From Cyanophora paradoxa (taxonomy: Eukaryota > Glaucocystophyceae > Cyanophorales > Cyanophoraceae), in assembly GCA_004431415.1 (NCBI GenBank), contig QPMI01000062.1:372001-436000 (forward strand): a stretch of DNA of 64,000 bases. The letters are read 5' to 3'. Shown one piece after another: positions 11,138 through 21,629 of the stretch. A program made the position numbers and the translations under genes. Below the pieces are notes generated by a model that was not told where the DNA came from, made no database searches, and saw nothing but the letters and a program-made list of their open reading frames with translations. Position 1 is the stretch's first letter; every line of letters begins with the position of its first letter.

Positions 11138-12554
11138 TCAGAGGCGCGGGGCGGGGGGCGGGGGGCGGGGCGGGGCGGGGCGGGGCGGACGGTCGAAGAC
11201 GGAGTTCATGAGGTCGGCGAGGGCGCGGCCGACGGCGCGGTTCGGGTGCAGGAACTCCCCCTTCCGCCGCACCAGCTCCTTGTTCCGCTCCAGCTCCGCC
11301 ATCCCCAGCGGCCCGCCCAGCCGCCCGGGCTCCCACGAGGCGGTGAGGACCCCGACGGCGAACATCATGGGCCCCGAGACGAGCCAGAGGAGGCCGGCGG
11401 CGGCGGCGGGGACGCGCCAGGAGCGCCACCACGCCTCCGCCTCCTGCATCGCCGCCAGCGCCGCCGCGTCGTCGCCCATCGAGGCGGCGCCGCCGGCGGC
11501 GGCGCGGGAAAGGGCGTAGGAGGCGGCGACGAGGGCGGGGAGGAGGAACTGGAAGGCGAAGCCGCGGGCGAGGATGCCCGTCACGAAGAGCAGCGTGTCC
11601 CGCCTCGCCAGCAGCTCTGCCCTGTCCCGTCAGCTCGGCGCGCGTCGGACGAGAGGCCGGCGGGGCGCACCGCGGCCCTTGTCGGCGACCTCGAGGCTGC
11701 GCCGCTGATTCCCCTCCATCTGCTTCTGCAGCTGCTCGATCTGCGCCCCGAGCCGCGCCGCCTTCTGCCGCACGCGCGCCGCCGCCGCGAGCACCCCCGC
11801 GCGCTCCGCCTCCTCGCCCTCCGAGGCGCCCTCGCGGGCCGGCCCGGCGGCGGCCTCGGCGCGGGCGGCCTGCACGTTGAGGATCGCCTGGTAGAGCTGG
11901 TAGTTCTTCTGCATCACCTCCAACTCCGCCAGCACAGCGACGTGGCACGCCTTCACGTCCTCGATGAACTGCGGCCGCGAGCTGAGCCGCCCCCCGCGCG
12001 GCGCGGCGCCGTGCGGCCGGTTTGGCGCGGCGCGGCGCGCACCTCTCTCCACCAAGGGAGGCCCAGCAGCAGGCCGTAGATGAGCACCTCCGAGGGGACC
12101 TTGACGTGCCGTACACTGTCGAAATGGCCCACCAGGCGGTCCTCGCTCGCCTTGATCTTGGCGCTCAGCTCGTCCCGGATGGCGTCCATGTTCTCGAGCA
12201 TGAACTTCGCTGCGAGAGATTCAGAGGCGATGCTGGCCGACGCGAGAGGCGCGGCTCGCCTGCCGCGTCCGCGTTGGCGCCCGCGCCGCCCTCCGCCGAC
12301 GCAGCCAAACTGACCGCCCCGAAGCGCATGCACTTGGCATTGCGAACGGTAGTCTGGAACCTCCTTTGCAGCAGCTGAGCGCCGGCGCCATGGAAGCTGC
12401 TGCTCGGGAGGCGGGACGTCGTCGGAGATCTGAGTTGATCGAATCTGCGAGTCTGCGGAGCGCGGTGGCAGTGGGCCGAGGAAGTGCTCGGAACAGCTGC
12501 CGCCGCCAACGGAGCGCTAGCTAGGGCCGCCGCGAAGAAGGGCGAGCGCGACAT
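11138..12554 (-). CDS. Organelle-type membrane protein with coiled coil (unrecognised)
   Basis: The ATG at 12554 opens a Ser/Ala/Arg-rich presequence (MSRSPFFAAALASAPLAAAA), likely mitochondrial or plastid. Splicing then joins KFMLENMDAIRDELSAKIKA and VPSEVLIYGLLLGLPWW. The next exon begins FIEDVKACHVAVLAELEVMQ. It is followed by a long heptad-like helix (RQKAARLGAQIEQLQKQMEG). The last exon starts ELLARRDTLLFVTGILARGF. It carries two hydrophobic segments (FAFQFLLPALVAASYAL, and AAAAGLLWLVSGPMMFAVGV) and ends in a Pro-rich tail at 11138. The first intron would be only about 32 bp if the phase-consistent sites near 12265-12234 are right. No family is recognised. The layout suggests an inner-membrane coiled-coil protein. 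Confidence 0.65.
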
Positions 12555-12973
12555 CGTGCTGGGCCCGGGTACAAATACCTAAGTTGGTGCGAACGAAGTG
12601 TAGAGGGTAGGATGGGGGGGTCGAGAAGTAGGTCGAGTCGCGACCCTGAGCTCCTTGTTAAGACACTCGCAACCTCGGCGGTACCGGCGCTGCGGCGGCG
12701 CACCGCGCATGCACGAGCTCGAGATGCGCAGTTGATCCAAGATCGAAGCTTGCAATTGTCGAACCAAGAAGAAGCCAGGGGGCCGGCCTTCGCTGATATC
12801 GATCGGCTAGTTCGTACGCTTGAGCCGATCGATCTCCCAAGCCAAAGTTCCCCGCGGCCGTTTGCATCTCAGCTAGATTGCTCTTCGGGAGCTCAGCTTG
12901 CAGTTTATCCTCGCCGACCCCGCCCGAGTGGGCTAGCAGAGTTTCCGCGACCGGCAACCGCTGTCAGCTCGCT

Positions 12974-13951
12974 ATGCCGGACGGGCAGCACGCGTCGTAC
13001 GATGTTCAGCCGCAGTTTGACGGCGGCGCACACTCCATTAAAGTCCGAGTATTGAAGGCCGAAGGCTGGGCGCGTCATGACCATGCTGTTCAAAGCCGTG
13101 GCACTGGTACCGTGCTAACGCGCCGCGCGACAGGTCCCCAAGAGCAGATTGCACAGGACCCGTCAGTACTTCGTGGAACTGCATTACGGCGAACCGCTCT
13201 TCCACCTCATGACGCCCAAATCGACCGCGGTGACGAAGACCAAGAGCCTCGAGTGGGACGAGGAACTTTCCTTCCGTGTCGAGTGCGGCACGCCCTGCGA
13301 CCTGAAGGTCGTCCTGCTGCGAAAGCGAAGGCGCGGGGGCTTCCCTAAGCTCGTTGGCTCGGCAAACTTGGCCGCCGCCCGCGTGCAGGTCCGCCTGGCC
13401 TCCCCAGCCCTGCATGCGCTTGCGCCTCTCAAGCTCGAGCTTCCTAACGCGCTTGGCCGGCGACGGCAGGCGGCGAGCGTGGCGCCGGAGGCGGGCTGGG
13501 TGGCCCTCGAGCGGCCGCCGGGCAAGAAGCACGCCGCGCACGCCGCCGACGAGCTGCGCCTCCTCCTCCGCCTCGCCGTGCTCCCCGAGGCGCCCCTCTC
13601 GTCCGCGGCGCCCGCCGCCGACGCCGCGACCGCCAAGGCCCAGCCTCCTCCCGCACCCGCCGCCGCCGCCGCCCGGCGCCCTCCAAAGCCCCCGCCGCGG
13701 CGGCGCCTCCGGATCCGCAGGGTGAGCGCAAGGGGCCGGGGCATCTACGCGCGCGATCGCCGTCCTGCCCGGATCCCCTGCCGCCCCCGCGGGACTCGGG
13801 CGGCGCCCCGACGCTCAGGCGGCGGCTGAGCTCGGCGCGGAGGACGCTGAGCGGCGCCCTGGATGCGGTCGTGGGCCCGTTCCGGGCCCGCTCCAGCGGC
13901 CCCGGGGCTGCCCGCGAGGAGGCGCCCGGCCACGTGCACGTGCGGGCGTGA
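12974..13951 (+). CDS. C2-like domain protein
   Basis: The ATG at 12974 gives MPDGQHASYDVQPQFDGG, then HSIKVRVLKAEGW. A GC-donor intron (GCGCGT ... CTAAC ... GACAG) joins this in phase to VPKSRLHRTRQYFVELHYG. The strand pattern IKVRVLKAEG / QYFVELHYG / TKSLEWDEELSFRV / DLKVVLLRK resembles a C2 domain. The usual calcium-binding aspartates are mostly absent, so a protein- or lipid-docking role is more likely than calcium sensing. The C-terminal part is Ala/Pro/Arg-rich (13600-13730). A donor GGTGAGCG near 13721 suggests one more intron, with a final exon ending at 13951 (frame RTLSGALDAVVGPF). The final exon's frame is not certain. Head-to-head with the membrane protein gene, 419 bp apart. Confidence 0.6.
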
Positions 13952-14665
13952 CCGCGGCCCTCGGGCGAGCCTCTCCGAGTCTCACGATTGCTGCTCCGGT
14001 CCGATTCTCCCATTCTACTTGCCACCCTTTTTCTTGGCCAGCTGCAGCGGCTGCTCCCGCTCTACGTATACTTGCACATGTACATCAGGCTTGACCCTCG
14101 GGCGTGGCTCCCGGCCCCCGGCTCAGCCTCGGAGCGCGAGTCTCAGCGATCACCCGCCCTTTAATTTTCTCTTGTCTCTTGCATCAGGCTTCGTATCGGC
14201 TTTTTATATCATAGAGCAGAGCCTCGGAGCTCTCACGGTCTATTTAGATTTGATCCGATTTCCCGCGTACGCATACTATGATACCTTGATCATGATCACC
14301 ATGATCGATCACTGATCACCGAGTCAGCTGCATCATTCTTCTTTCAGATGCTCTAGTCTTTGAGCCTCGGAGTGTGGAGCCCACCGTGGCACACGTATCA
14401 TAGTACATACTCGAGCTCGACCGGAGTCCGACGGTCCAAGCTTACTAGTCAAGGTTCATGGACATCGATTAGCAATCATGAATAATCCACAATAGACACT
14501 AGTACTAACTAGCCTAGTAGGTGCATAGGTTAATTGTAATGACGACGTAATCACGGATGCAGGTAACATGTACAATCGGTACAGTAGGTTAACTATATTG
14601 GATGTGGTTTGTGATGGTTAGGTTATGCGTGCTCTTGGTAGTGCTGTAGGCGGACTTTCAAAAGT
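13952..14665. other. Convergent intergenic region
   Basis: Lies between two gene ends. Lower GC, with GATC palindromes near 14288-14320. It contains one exact copy (14219-14230) and two 11/12 copies (14124-14135, 14362-14373) of the dodecamer GAGCCTCGGAGC. No exon is supported. Confidence 0.5.
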
Positions 14666-17600
14666 TTAATATCGCGTCTCGAAGAAATTGAACCGCTGTT
14701 TCGAGCTCCTGGCCCCGTCGCCGAGATCATGATCGGCATCGAAGCTCCGCTCGCTCGCGCCGGGGCCGGGGCAGCCTGGAAGGGAGCGCCACCCTTGCTG
14801 CCCCCGAGGGGCCGAGGCGGATTGCGATCGTGAGGCGGGCGGCGGCGGCGGCGGCCAGGCGGCGGCGTCGGCTCGGAACTGGAGGTCGCCGGCCCGGCCG
14901 CGGCCGAGCGGGGCGTGCTCCTGCGGCCACCCGTGCGGCGCCGGCGGCGAGGGCGGCCGGCTCGCGACAGGGCCGCCTCCGCGATCCGGGAAGAAGCTCG
15001 CCGGCGGCGGCGCGAACTCGAGCTCGGGGCGGTGCGGCGGCCGGAAGGGGTCGGGGCTCGGGCAGGAGGCCCGCCGCGGCGGGGCGGAGAAGGCGGGCGC
15101 GGGCGGCGGGCGCGGGGGCGGGGCGGCGGCGAAGAGCTCGGACTCGAGGGGCAGGAGCGAGCTGGAGCGCCGGGGGGCGGCCCGGGGGGAGGCGCCGGGC
15201 CCGCCCCGCCCCCGCCAGAACCGCTGCTCCAGATCCGAGCGGGGGTTCCCGAACGGGTTGAAGGGCGCCGGCGGCTCCGGATGCGGGGGCGGCGGGGCGC
15301 CCCAGGCCCCGACGGGGGCCCACCCGTCCTCCGCGTCCTCCTCGCCCCGCCAGCAGTGCCGGTCTTCCGCATGCGCCTCCGGCTGCGCGCCTGCCCAGGG
15401 GCCCCAGGGGGCGTGGGCGCCGGGGCCGGCCTCCTCCCGCCCCTCCCGGCCGTCGACGTCCTCTGCCCAGACCTCCTCCGGCCAGCGCCCGCCCATGGCC
15501 AGCGGCCCGCCTCCCTCGTACTCGTCGAGGTCGCCGTGCCCCAGCCGCCACACCTCGCCCCCCGCCACCCCCAGCGGCGCCCCCGCCTCCTCCGCATCGC
15601 ACGCCTCGCGATCGGCGCCCCAGGACGCCCTGCCCCCGGAGAGGGGCCGCTTGCGGCTCGCGGAGGGGTACGCGGCGCCGGGCGTGGGGGCTGGCGTCTC
15701 GTCGGAGCGGGCGGGCCAGGGGGCCTCGGGAGACCCGAGGGAGCCGCCGGGGCTCGCGGGGTGCTCTTCGCGCCCGCGCCGCGCAAAGGCGTACTGCGAC
15801 CAGAGGCCCGGCGAAGACTCGCCGCCGCCGCCGCCGCCGCCGACAACATCGGCGACAGCGACGCGGTGCTCGCGCCAGTCGGAGGGGCCGGGGTCGGGCG
15901 CCGGGGGCCGCTCCTGGGCGCGGCGGGCGGCGACGCGCTCGGCGAGGGCCTTCACGCGCGCCGCGAGGGACGACGAGGCGCGCGAGCCGCCGCCGCCCCC
16001 GCCGCCCGAGGAGCGGCGCTGGGAGGAGGGGCCCGCCGAGGCGCACGCCGCGGGGAGGCCTCCAGGGTCGCCGCCCGCGGCGGCTTCGGCGGCGGGGGCG
16101 GGGCGGCGGCGGGCGTCCCTGCCGGGGGCCGGCCGTCAAGCAGGCCCGGGGCGCCGGGAGGGGCCCCGTACTGCTCGGCGCAGCGGGCGAAGAAGTCGTG
16201 CCGCTGGCCGTCCAGGGTCTGCCCCACGATGCCCAGCTTCCGGCACACCATCGGCCTGCCCGCCAGCACGCGGCCGCCGGCCTCAGCGCTAGCCGGGCGG
16301 CGGGCCGGGGGCGGGGCGGCGGGCCAGAGGATGTCGTCGATGGTGCCGTGGGCCACCAGGTAATGCACGTGCGTCGCGCAGCTCTGCCGGCCCCGAGGCG
16401 CCCGTCAGCACGGGCGGCGGGGCGGGGCGGGGCGGGGCGGGGCGGGCGCGCCTGGCCGATGCGGTGCACGCGGTCCTCGGCCTGGAGGAGCGTCCCCGGC
16501 GTCCACGTCAGCTGCGCGGCGCAGTCAGCGGCCGTCGCGCAAGGCGGGGCACGCCCGGCGGGCCTCGGCGATGACGACGGTCGAGGCGGCGGTGAGGGTC
16601 AGCCCGAAGCCGGCCGCCGTCAGGCTGCGCCGTCCCAGGCTTCAGGAGGGAAGGAAAGGGCCGACGGGCGGGGGGCGGGGCGGGCCTGAGGACGGCGAGG
16701 CGGCAGCGGGAGGAGGCCTGGAAGTGCTCGGCGGCCTCAAAGCGCGCCTGCGAGGGCGTCGAGCCGTCGATGCGCACGTACTCGCCCCCGCGCCTCTGCC
16801 CCCGGCCCGCCCCGCGTCAGACCCTCCGGCGGCACTCTCGGCAGGAGGGCGGGCGCGGCGGGGCGCGCCATGCCACGGGAGCGGAGGGAGGCCTCGACGG
16901 CGTCCAGCACGACGGCGTGGTGCCCGAAGAGCAGGAACTGCCGCCCCCGCCGGCGCCTCAGCGCGCGCAGCGCAGGCGGGTCGGAGGGCGCGCCTTGCAC
17001 TCCGCCTCCAGGAGCGTTGCGACGTAGCCGACGATGGCGCTGGCCTTGGCCGCCCCGGACTGCTGGTAGAGCTGCACCATCCTGCCCAGCCCCGCGTGAG
17101 GCGGGAGCCCGAGGGCCAGGGGGACGGAGGACGCCGACGACGCACCCCGGGGAGGCGGTGACGCGGTCGACACCGGCGCCGGGGGACTCGTCGTCGGAGG
17201 CGTCGGGGTCGGAGGGGGTGGGGGCGGGGCGGGAGCCGAAGAGGTCGGGGCGGGAGGCGAGGGCGGGGGCCATGCGCTCCACCGCCTCCGCGTCCGCGCT
17301 CACGATCACCTGCCGCCCGCCCGCCCGCCCGCCCGCTCAGCCGCGGCCGCCGAGGAGAGGCGGGGCGCTGGAGGGGGCGCGCCCGCTGGCGGAGCTTGTC
17401 GGGGAGCTCGGCGAGGACGTCCTTCTTGAGGCGGCGGACCATGACGGAGCAGGTGAGCAGCAGGTAGAGCTCCTCCGCGTGCGTGCTCCCCGTCGCCACC
17501 GCCCCGCGCCGCTGCGCCCCCGCCCCCGCGCCCCCTCGGTCGCCCCTCCGCTCCGACCGCGCCGCGAGGGGGGGAGGGGCGCGCACGAATCCGCCCCGCC

Positions 17601-18960
17601 CGCCGCCGCCGCCGAAGCTGCCCCCGCCGCCGAAGCCGCCGCCGCCGCCGGAGCCGCCGCAGTAGCGGTCCGCGAAGGCCTGGAACTCGTGGAAGAGGTC
17701 GGGGCGCACGGCCTGCAGCTGGCAGAAGAGCTCCGAGGGCCGCGAGAGCGCCGGCGTCCCCGTCAGCAGGATCGCCCGCCTCGCGCTCTGCACCGGTCCC
17801 GTCGGCCACGAGCGAGGGCGTGAGTGCAGGCGCGGCGCCGGCGGTACCTTCAGCATCGGAAGGATAGCCTTGGTGCGCTTCGTCTTGTAGTTCTGCGGCG
17901 GGCGGGGCTCAGAAGCGCTGCGAACCCGCGTGCAGGTGGGACGCGGGCCGCGGACCTTGAGAGCGTGGCTCTCGTCTGCGATGATGACCTGCGGGGCGGG
18001 ACAGGCCGGTCACCGAGGGCGGGGGGCGGCGGGTGGAGGCGCTCGCCTTGAACCGGCACGCGCCCAGCTCCTCCTCCCGCTGCGTCGCCTCGTCGTAGCT
18101 GCCAGGAGCGGGGGCGGACCGGGGTCAGGTCTAGAGCGGAACGAAAGGGAGGGAAGAGGCCAGCGCGGGAGCGGGCATGCACCTAACGATGGCGACGCGG
18201 GCGCGGGAGAGGAAGACGTGCCCAAGGACTGACCCCGAGACGTACACGTCGTTCGCGGAGACCCACGGCGCCCACTGCTGCACCGCCTGCGCATCGCGGG
18301 CTCACGCGTAGCCTGCCAGCACGGGGAAGCGCGGAAGCCGACGCGCCTCTAGCCACGTGAACCGCAGAGCCGCGGGGACAATGATCAGCAGCGGCCACTG
18401 CGGGCGCCGGCCGCGGCCGGCTCTGGTCAGGGGGCGGTCGAGAGCGAGCTCCATAACCAGCGGCGAACCTCATCGAAGAACTGGGATGCGATGGCGATAG
18501 CTTGGATCGTCTTCCCGAGCCCCATCTCGTCCGCGAGGAGTATGCGCCCGCCTTTCTTGATACCGAAGCTGCGAGAACCCATCGTGCGGGCGATGAGCGC
18601 CGAGACCGCTTTGCAAGGCGACTGCCGGCAACTGCTCACCGGACGCCTTCGCGTTGAAAGGGCTTGAGTGCGTCCCGCAGCGACTGCGGAATCCTGGACT
18701 TCTCCAGCGGGTCGGCATCTGCGAGCGGGATCGCGCACGGAGCCAGCGTACACCAACTGAAATCACCTCGTTTTTGGGAGCTGGAGCTCGGCAGGAGCGG
18801 ATCTGACGCGGCCGCCTGCACTGCTTTTCGCACGAACGCTGGGAGAGGTCGCAGCCCGTCGGCGAGCCCCTCCGCCCGAAGGCGCTTGATCAGTGCGAAC
18901 TCCGAGGCCAATGGAATTCGCCATTCGTCCTTGTCCGCATCTTCGACCGCCCGGGTTTTC
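14666..18960 (-). CDS. SMARCAL1/HARP-type SNF2 annealing helicase
   Basis: SNF2-family ATPase of the SMARCAL1 (HARP) group, which re-anneals RPA-coated single strands at stalled forks. The N-terminal exon (about 18950-18660) holds a HARP-like segment (KDEWRIPLASEFALIKRL ... LRPLPAFV). Helicase motifs follow: LKPFQREGVRFGIKKGGRIL; DEMGLGKTIQAIAIA (Walker A); IIADESHALK (DEAH-type); RAILLTGTPALSRPSELF; FADRYCGG; VMVRRLKKDVLAELPDKLRQ; FLLFGHHAVVLDAVE; VRIDGSTPSQAR; AAGFGLTLTAASTVVIAE; and QAEDRVHRIGQ, with THVHYLVAHGTIDDILWP after it. A long Gly/Ser-rich insert follows RYCGG (about 17680-17480). The C-terminal extension from about 15955 to 14666 is acidic and proline-rich and not recognised. The first exon(s) upstream of about 18960 are not resolved. 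A minus frame at 18990-19289 may contain one but does not splice in phase. Confidence 0.88.
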
Positions 18961-19261
18961 CGCTGCTCGCGCGCAGGACCCAGATCAAATCACAGCGCAC
19001 CGTGGGTCGCCCCGTGCACGGAGGAGATCACGCGGGCGGCGTCGTCACCGACACCTGTGATGCCCAGCAGCGGCGGCCACACGCTTACAACGCTCATCTC
19101 GCCCGCCATCGCCCGAGCGCCCAACCAGCCTTGCGGGCCGCGCTCTTCCTTTAAGTATGCGCTGCTCAACGCTGCAAAGCCCTGCAAGCCTCCAGAGACA
19201 CCGCTGGGCCACGGGTTTTCCGCCGCATCGCGGCGACTCGCGCACTGTACCCGTCGAAGCG

Positions 19262-21012
19262 ATGTTCGTCGCGGTCGTAGCGCCCGCACAGGCGATCCGC
19301 AGTAGCCAGTTGACAGAGGCGGCTACGAGGAGCACACAACAGCCCAGCCAGCGCACTCCGGTGCTCAGATCGGGCCGCAGGCCGGACTCGCTCAGGGGCG
19401 CTTTCTTGGGCGAGCAGCGCCGCCGCTTCTTCGCATACGCGGATCTGCGACAGAATCCAGGCCCCTCGCCATCGCAGCGCCCGCCAGCCCTCGTTCCGAT
19501 GATGTCCTCTCGAGCGGAGCTCGACAGGGCGATCGAGGACGGGCTGGATAAGTGCCTAACAAAGACCGACCTCCCGCTCCCGTCGAAATACGAGGGCAAG
19601 GTGCGAGACACGTACGATCTGGGCGACAAGCTCCTGCTCGTCACGACCGACCGCCAGTCCGGTGCGTCGCGTGAGGCGCGCGTACGCTGTGCGCGGCGTT
19701 AGCTATGAATTCTCGAGAGTAGGGTCGCGCCGTCGCGCCTCGCGCGCGTCTCACGGGCCGCCCGCAGCGTTCGATCGCGTGCTGGCGTCCATCCCGTTCA
19801 AGGGCCAGGTGCTTAACCAGGTCAGCGCGTGGTGGTTCGAGCGGACCAAGCACATCGTGGACAACCACGTCATTGACATCCCGGACCCGAACGTGACGGT
19901 GGCCCGCAAGGTCCAGATCTTCCCCATCGAGTTCGTCGTGCGCGGCTACATCACGGGCACGACGGACACGAGCCTGTGGACGCAGTACAAGAAGGGCGTG
20001 CGCAACTACTGCGGCCACGACTTCCCCGAGGGCATGAAGAAGAACGAGCGCCTCGCCCGTGCGCCCCGCGGCCCGCGCCCCACGCCCCGTGCCCGCCGCC
20101 CCGCAGAGCGGGCGGGCAGGGAACGTGGTGACGCCGACGACGAAGGAGACGGCGCACGACCGGCCGATCTCGGCGAAGGAGATCGTGGAGGAGGGCTGGA
20201 TGAGCGCCGCCGACTGGGAGGAGGCCTCCGCCAAGGCCCTCGCCCTCTTCGAGTTCGGCCAGCAGGCCCGCGCGCCCCCGCCCCCGGCCCCCGTCCCCCG
20301 CCCCCGGCCCCCGTCCCCCGCCCCCCGCCCCTTCCGACCCGGCCGGACTCGCGGCAGACGGCGGCGAAGCACGGGCTGCTGCTGGTGGACACGAAGTACG
20401 AGTTCGGCAAGGACGCCGCCGGCAACGTAGTCATCGCCGACGGCCCGCCCCCGCCCCGCCCCGCCCCTCGTCGCACGGCCCGGGGCCCTCACCGCCGCGC
20501 CGCCAGAGATCCACACGCCGGACTCGAGCCGGTACTGGATCGCCGCCTCGTACGAGGATCGGATGCGCGAGGGCAAGGTCCGCCTCCGGCTGCTTGCGCC
20601 CCCCTCCGCCCTCTGACCCGCCCCGAGCAGGAGCCCGAGAACATCGACAAGGAGTTCCTGCGGCTCTGGTGCGCCGGCGTTCTGCCCCCGCGGCGCGGCT
20701 CGCGTGGCGGCTAAGTGACGGGGCGGGGCGGGGGCGGGCGCGCAGGTTCGCGGCGAACTGCGACCCGTACAAGGACAAGGTGCTCCCCGACGCCCCCAAG
20801 GAGCTCGTCATGGAGCTCTCCAGGCGGTGCGGCGTCCCAGCCCGCGGCCCCGACCGAGCCCCGCCCCCGGGTCCCTCTGATCGGCCGGCCCGCCCCGCAG
20901 ATACATCCAGCTGTACGAGACGATCACGGGGGAGAAGTTCGAGCCGGCCCTCGCCGGGCCCCACGCGAGCCTCAACGACCGCCTCCGCGCCAACACCGCC
21001 AAGTACGCGTAG
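19262..21012 (+). CDS. purC: SAICAR synthetase (phosphoribosylaminoimidazole-succinocarboxamide synthase)
   Basis: Ligates aspartate to CAIR in purine synthesis. The conserved protein starts near 19501 (MMSSRAELDRAIEDGLDKCL). The in-frame ATG at 19262 adds an Arg/Ser-rich extension that looks like an organelle presequence, so I choose it tentatively. Family motifs: LPSKYEGKVRDTYDLGDKLL; DRVLASIPFKGQVLNQVSAW; KVQIFPIEFVVRGYITGTTD; NVVTPTTKETAHDRPIS; AAKHGLLLVDTKYEFGKDAA; EIHTPDSSRYWIAASYEDRM; IDKEFLRLW joined to FAANCDPYKDK; and RRYIQLYETITGEKFEPAL. Exon borders seen: 19661/19768, 20058/20120; the donor after FGQQ (about 20265) is GC. Every junction keeps frame, so the gene appears intact. It starts opposite the helicase, and shares orientation with the next two genes. 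Confidence 0.94.
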
Positions 21013-21629
21013 GAGAAAAGCTCTGAAGCAAAGGCACCGTGCGCATGCACGTGACAGCAGCGTCGAGCAAAAGACACCGAGATGGAGGGGCGCGCGCGGG
21101 TAGCACGATATCGATCATACGAGTGCGAGCGCGCGAGCGCAGAGCGGGTGATGCTAGCGCTATAGCTCCGTGGCTCCTGCGTAGTCGGCGTGCAGAGCGA
21201 TCAAATTCGCGGGGAACAGTGTACCCGGGCCGGCGCAAGTGGTTCCAGTGCCTGCGGCAAACAGCGTCGTTCGAGCGTTCAGCTGCTGACAGCCGCGTCC
21301 CCAAGGTTAGCACGCAGCCCCGGCAGTCCCGGCAGGCGCCGGGCCACGAGCGCGGTTGCCTTGCCTGGGTCGGCGGTTGCGCGAGCCCGCGGGCGTGGCT
21401 AAGTACAGTGCTTCGGATCAATGCTTACTCTGGCTCACGGCAGATCAGTTCGGGCGCGAACATCTTCCGCGCGGTGTGTCTTGAGCAGCGAGCCAGGAAC
21501 TCCGCTCAACTGATCCTGAGCCTTGTCGGCGAACAGATATTCGATCTCTAGTTGACCGGGAGGCCGGTATCGCGTCGCCCTCGCAAACCACTGTTGCCGC
21601 GTTCGCCTGGCGGGCAATACCGAGTTTCG
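21013..21629. other. Intergenic, no gene seen
   Basis: Between the SAICAR synthetase stop and the tentative start of the zinc-knuckle gene. Two overlapping plus frames exist but lack splice-supported homology. An undetected 5' exon of the next gene could lie here. Confidence 0.4.

Noticed and set aside
18990-19289. Minus-strand frame as first exon of SMARCAL1
   Set aside because: Composition is gene-like, but the visible donor (GTGCGC) does not join in phase with the HARP exon. It may still be transcribed.
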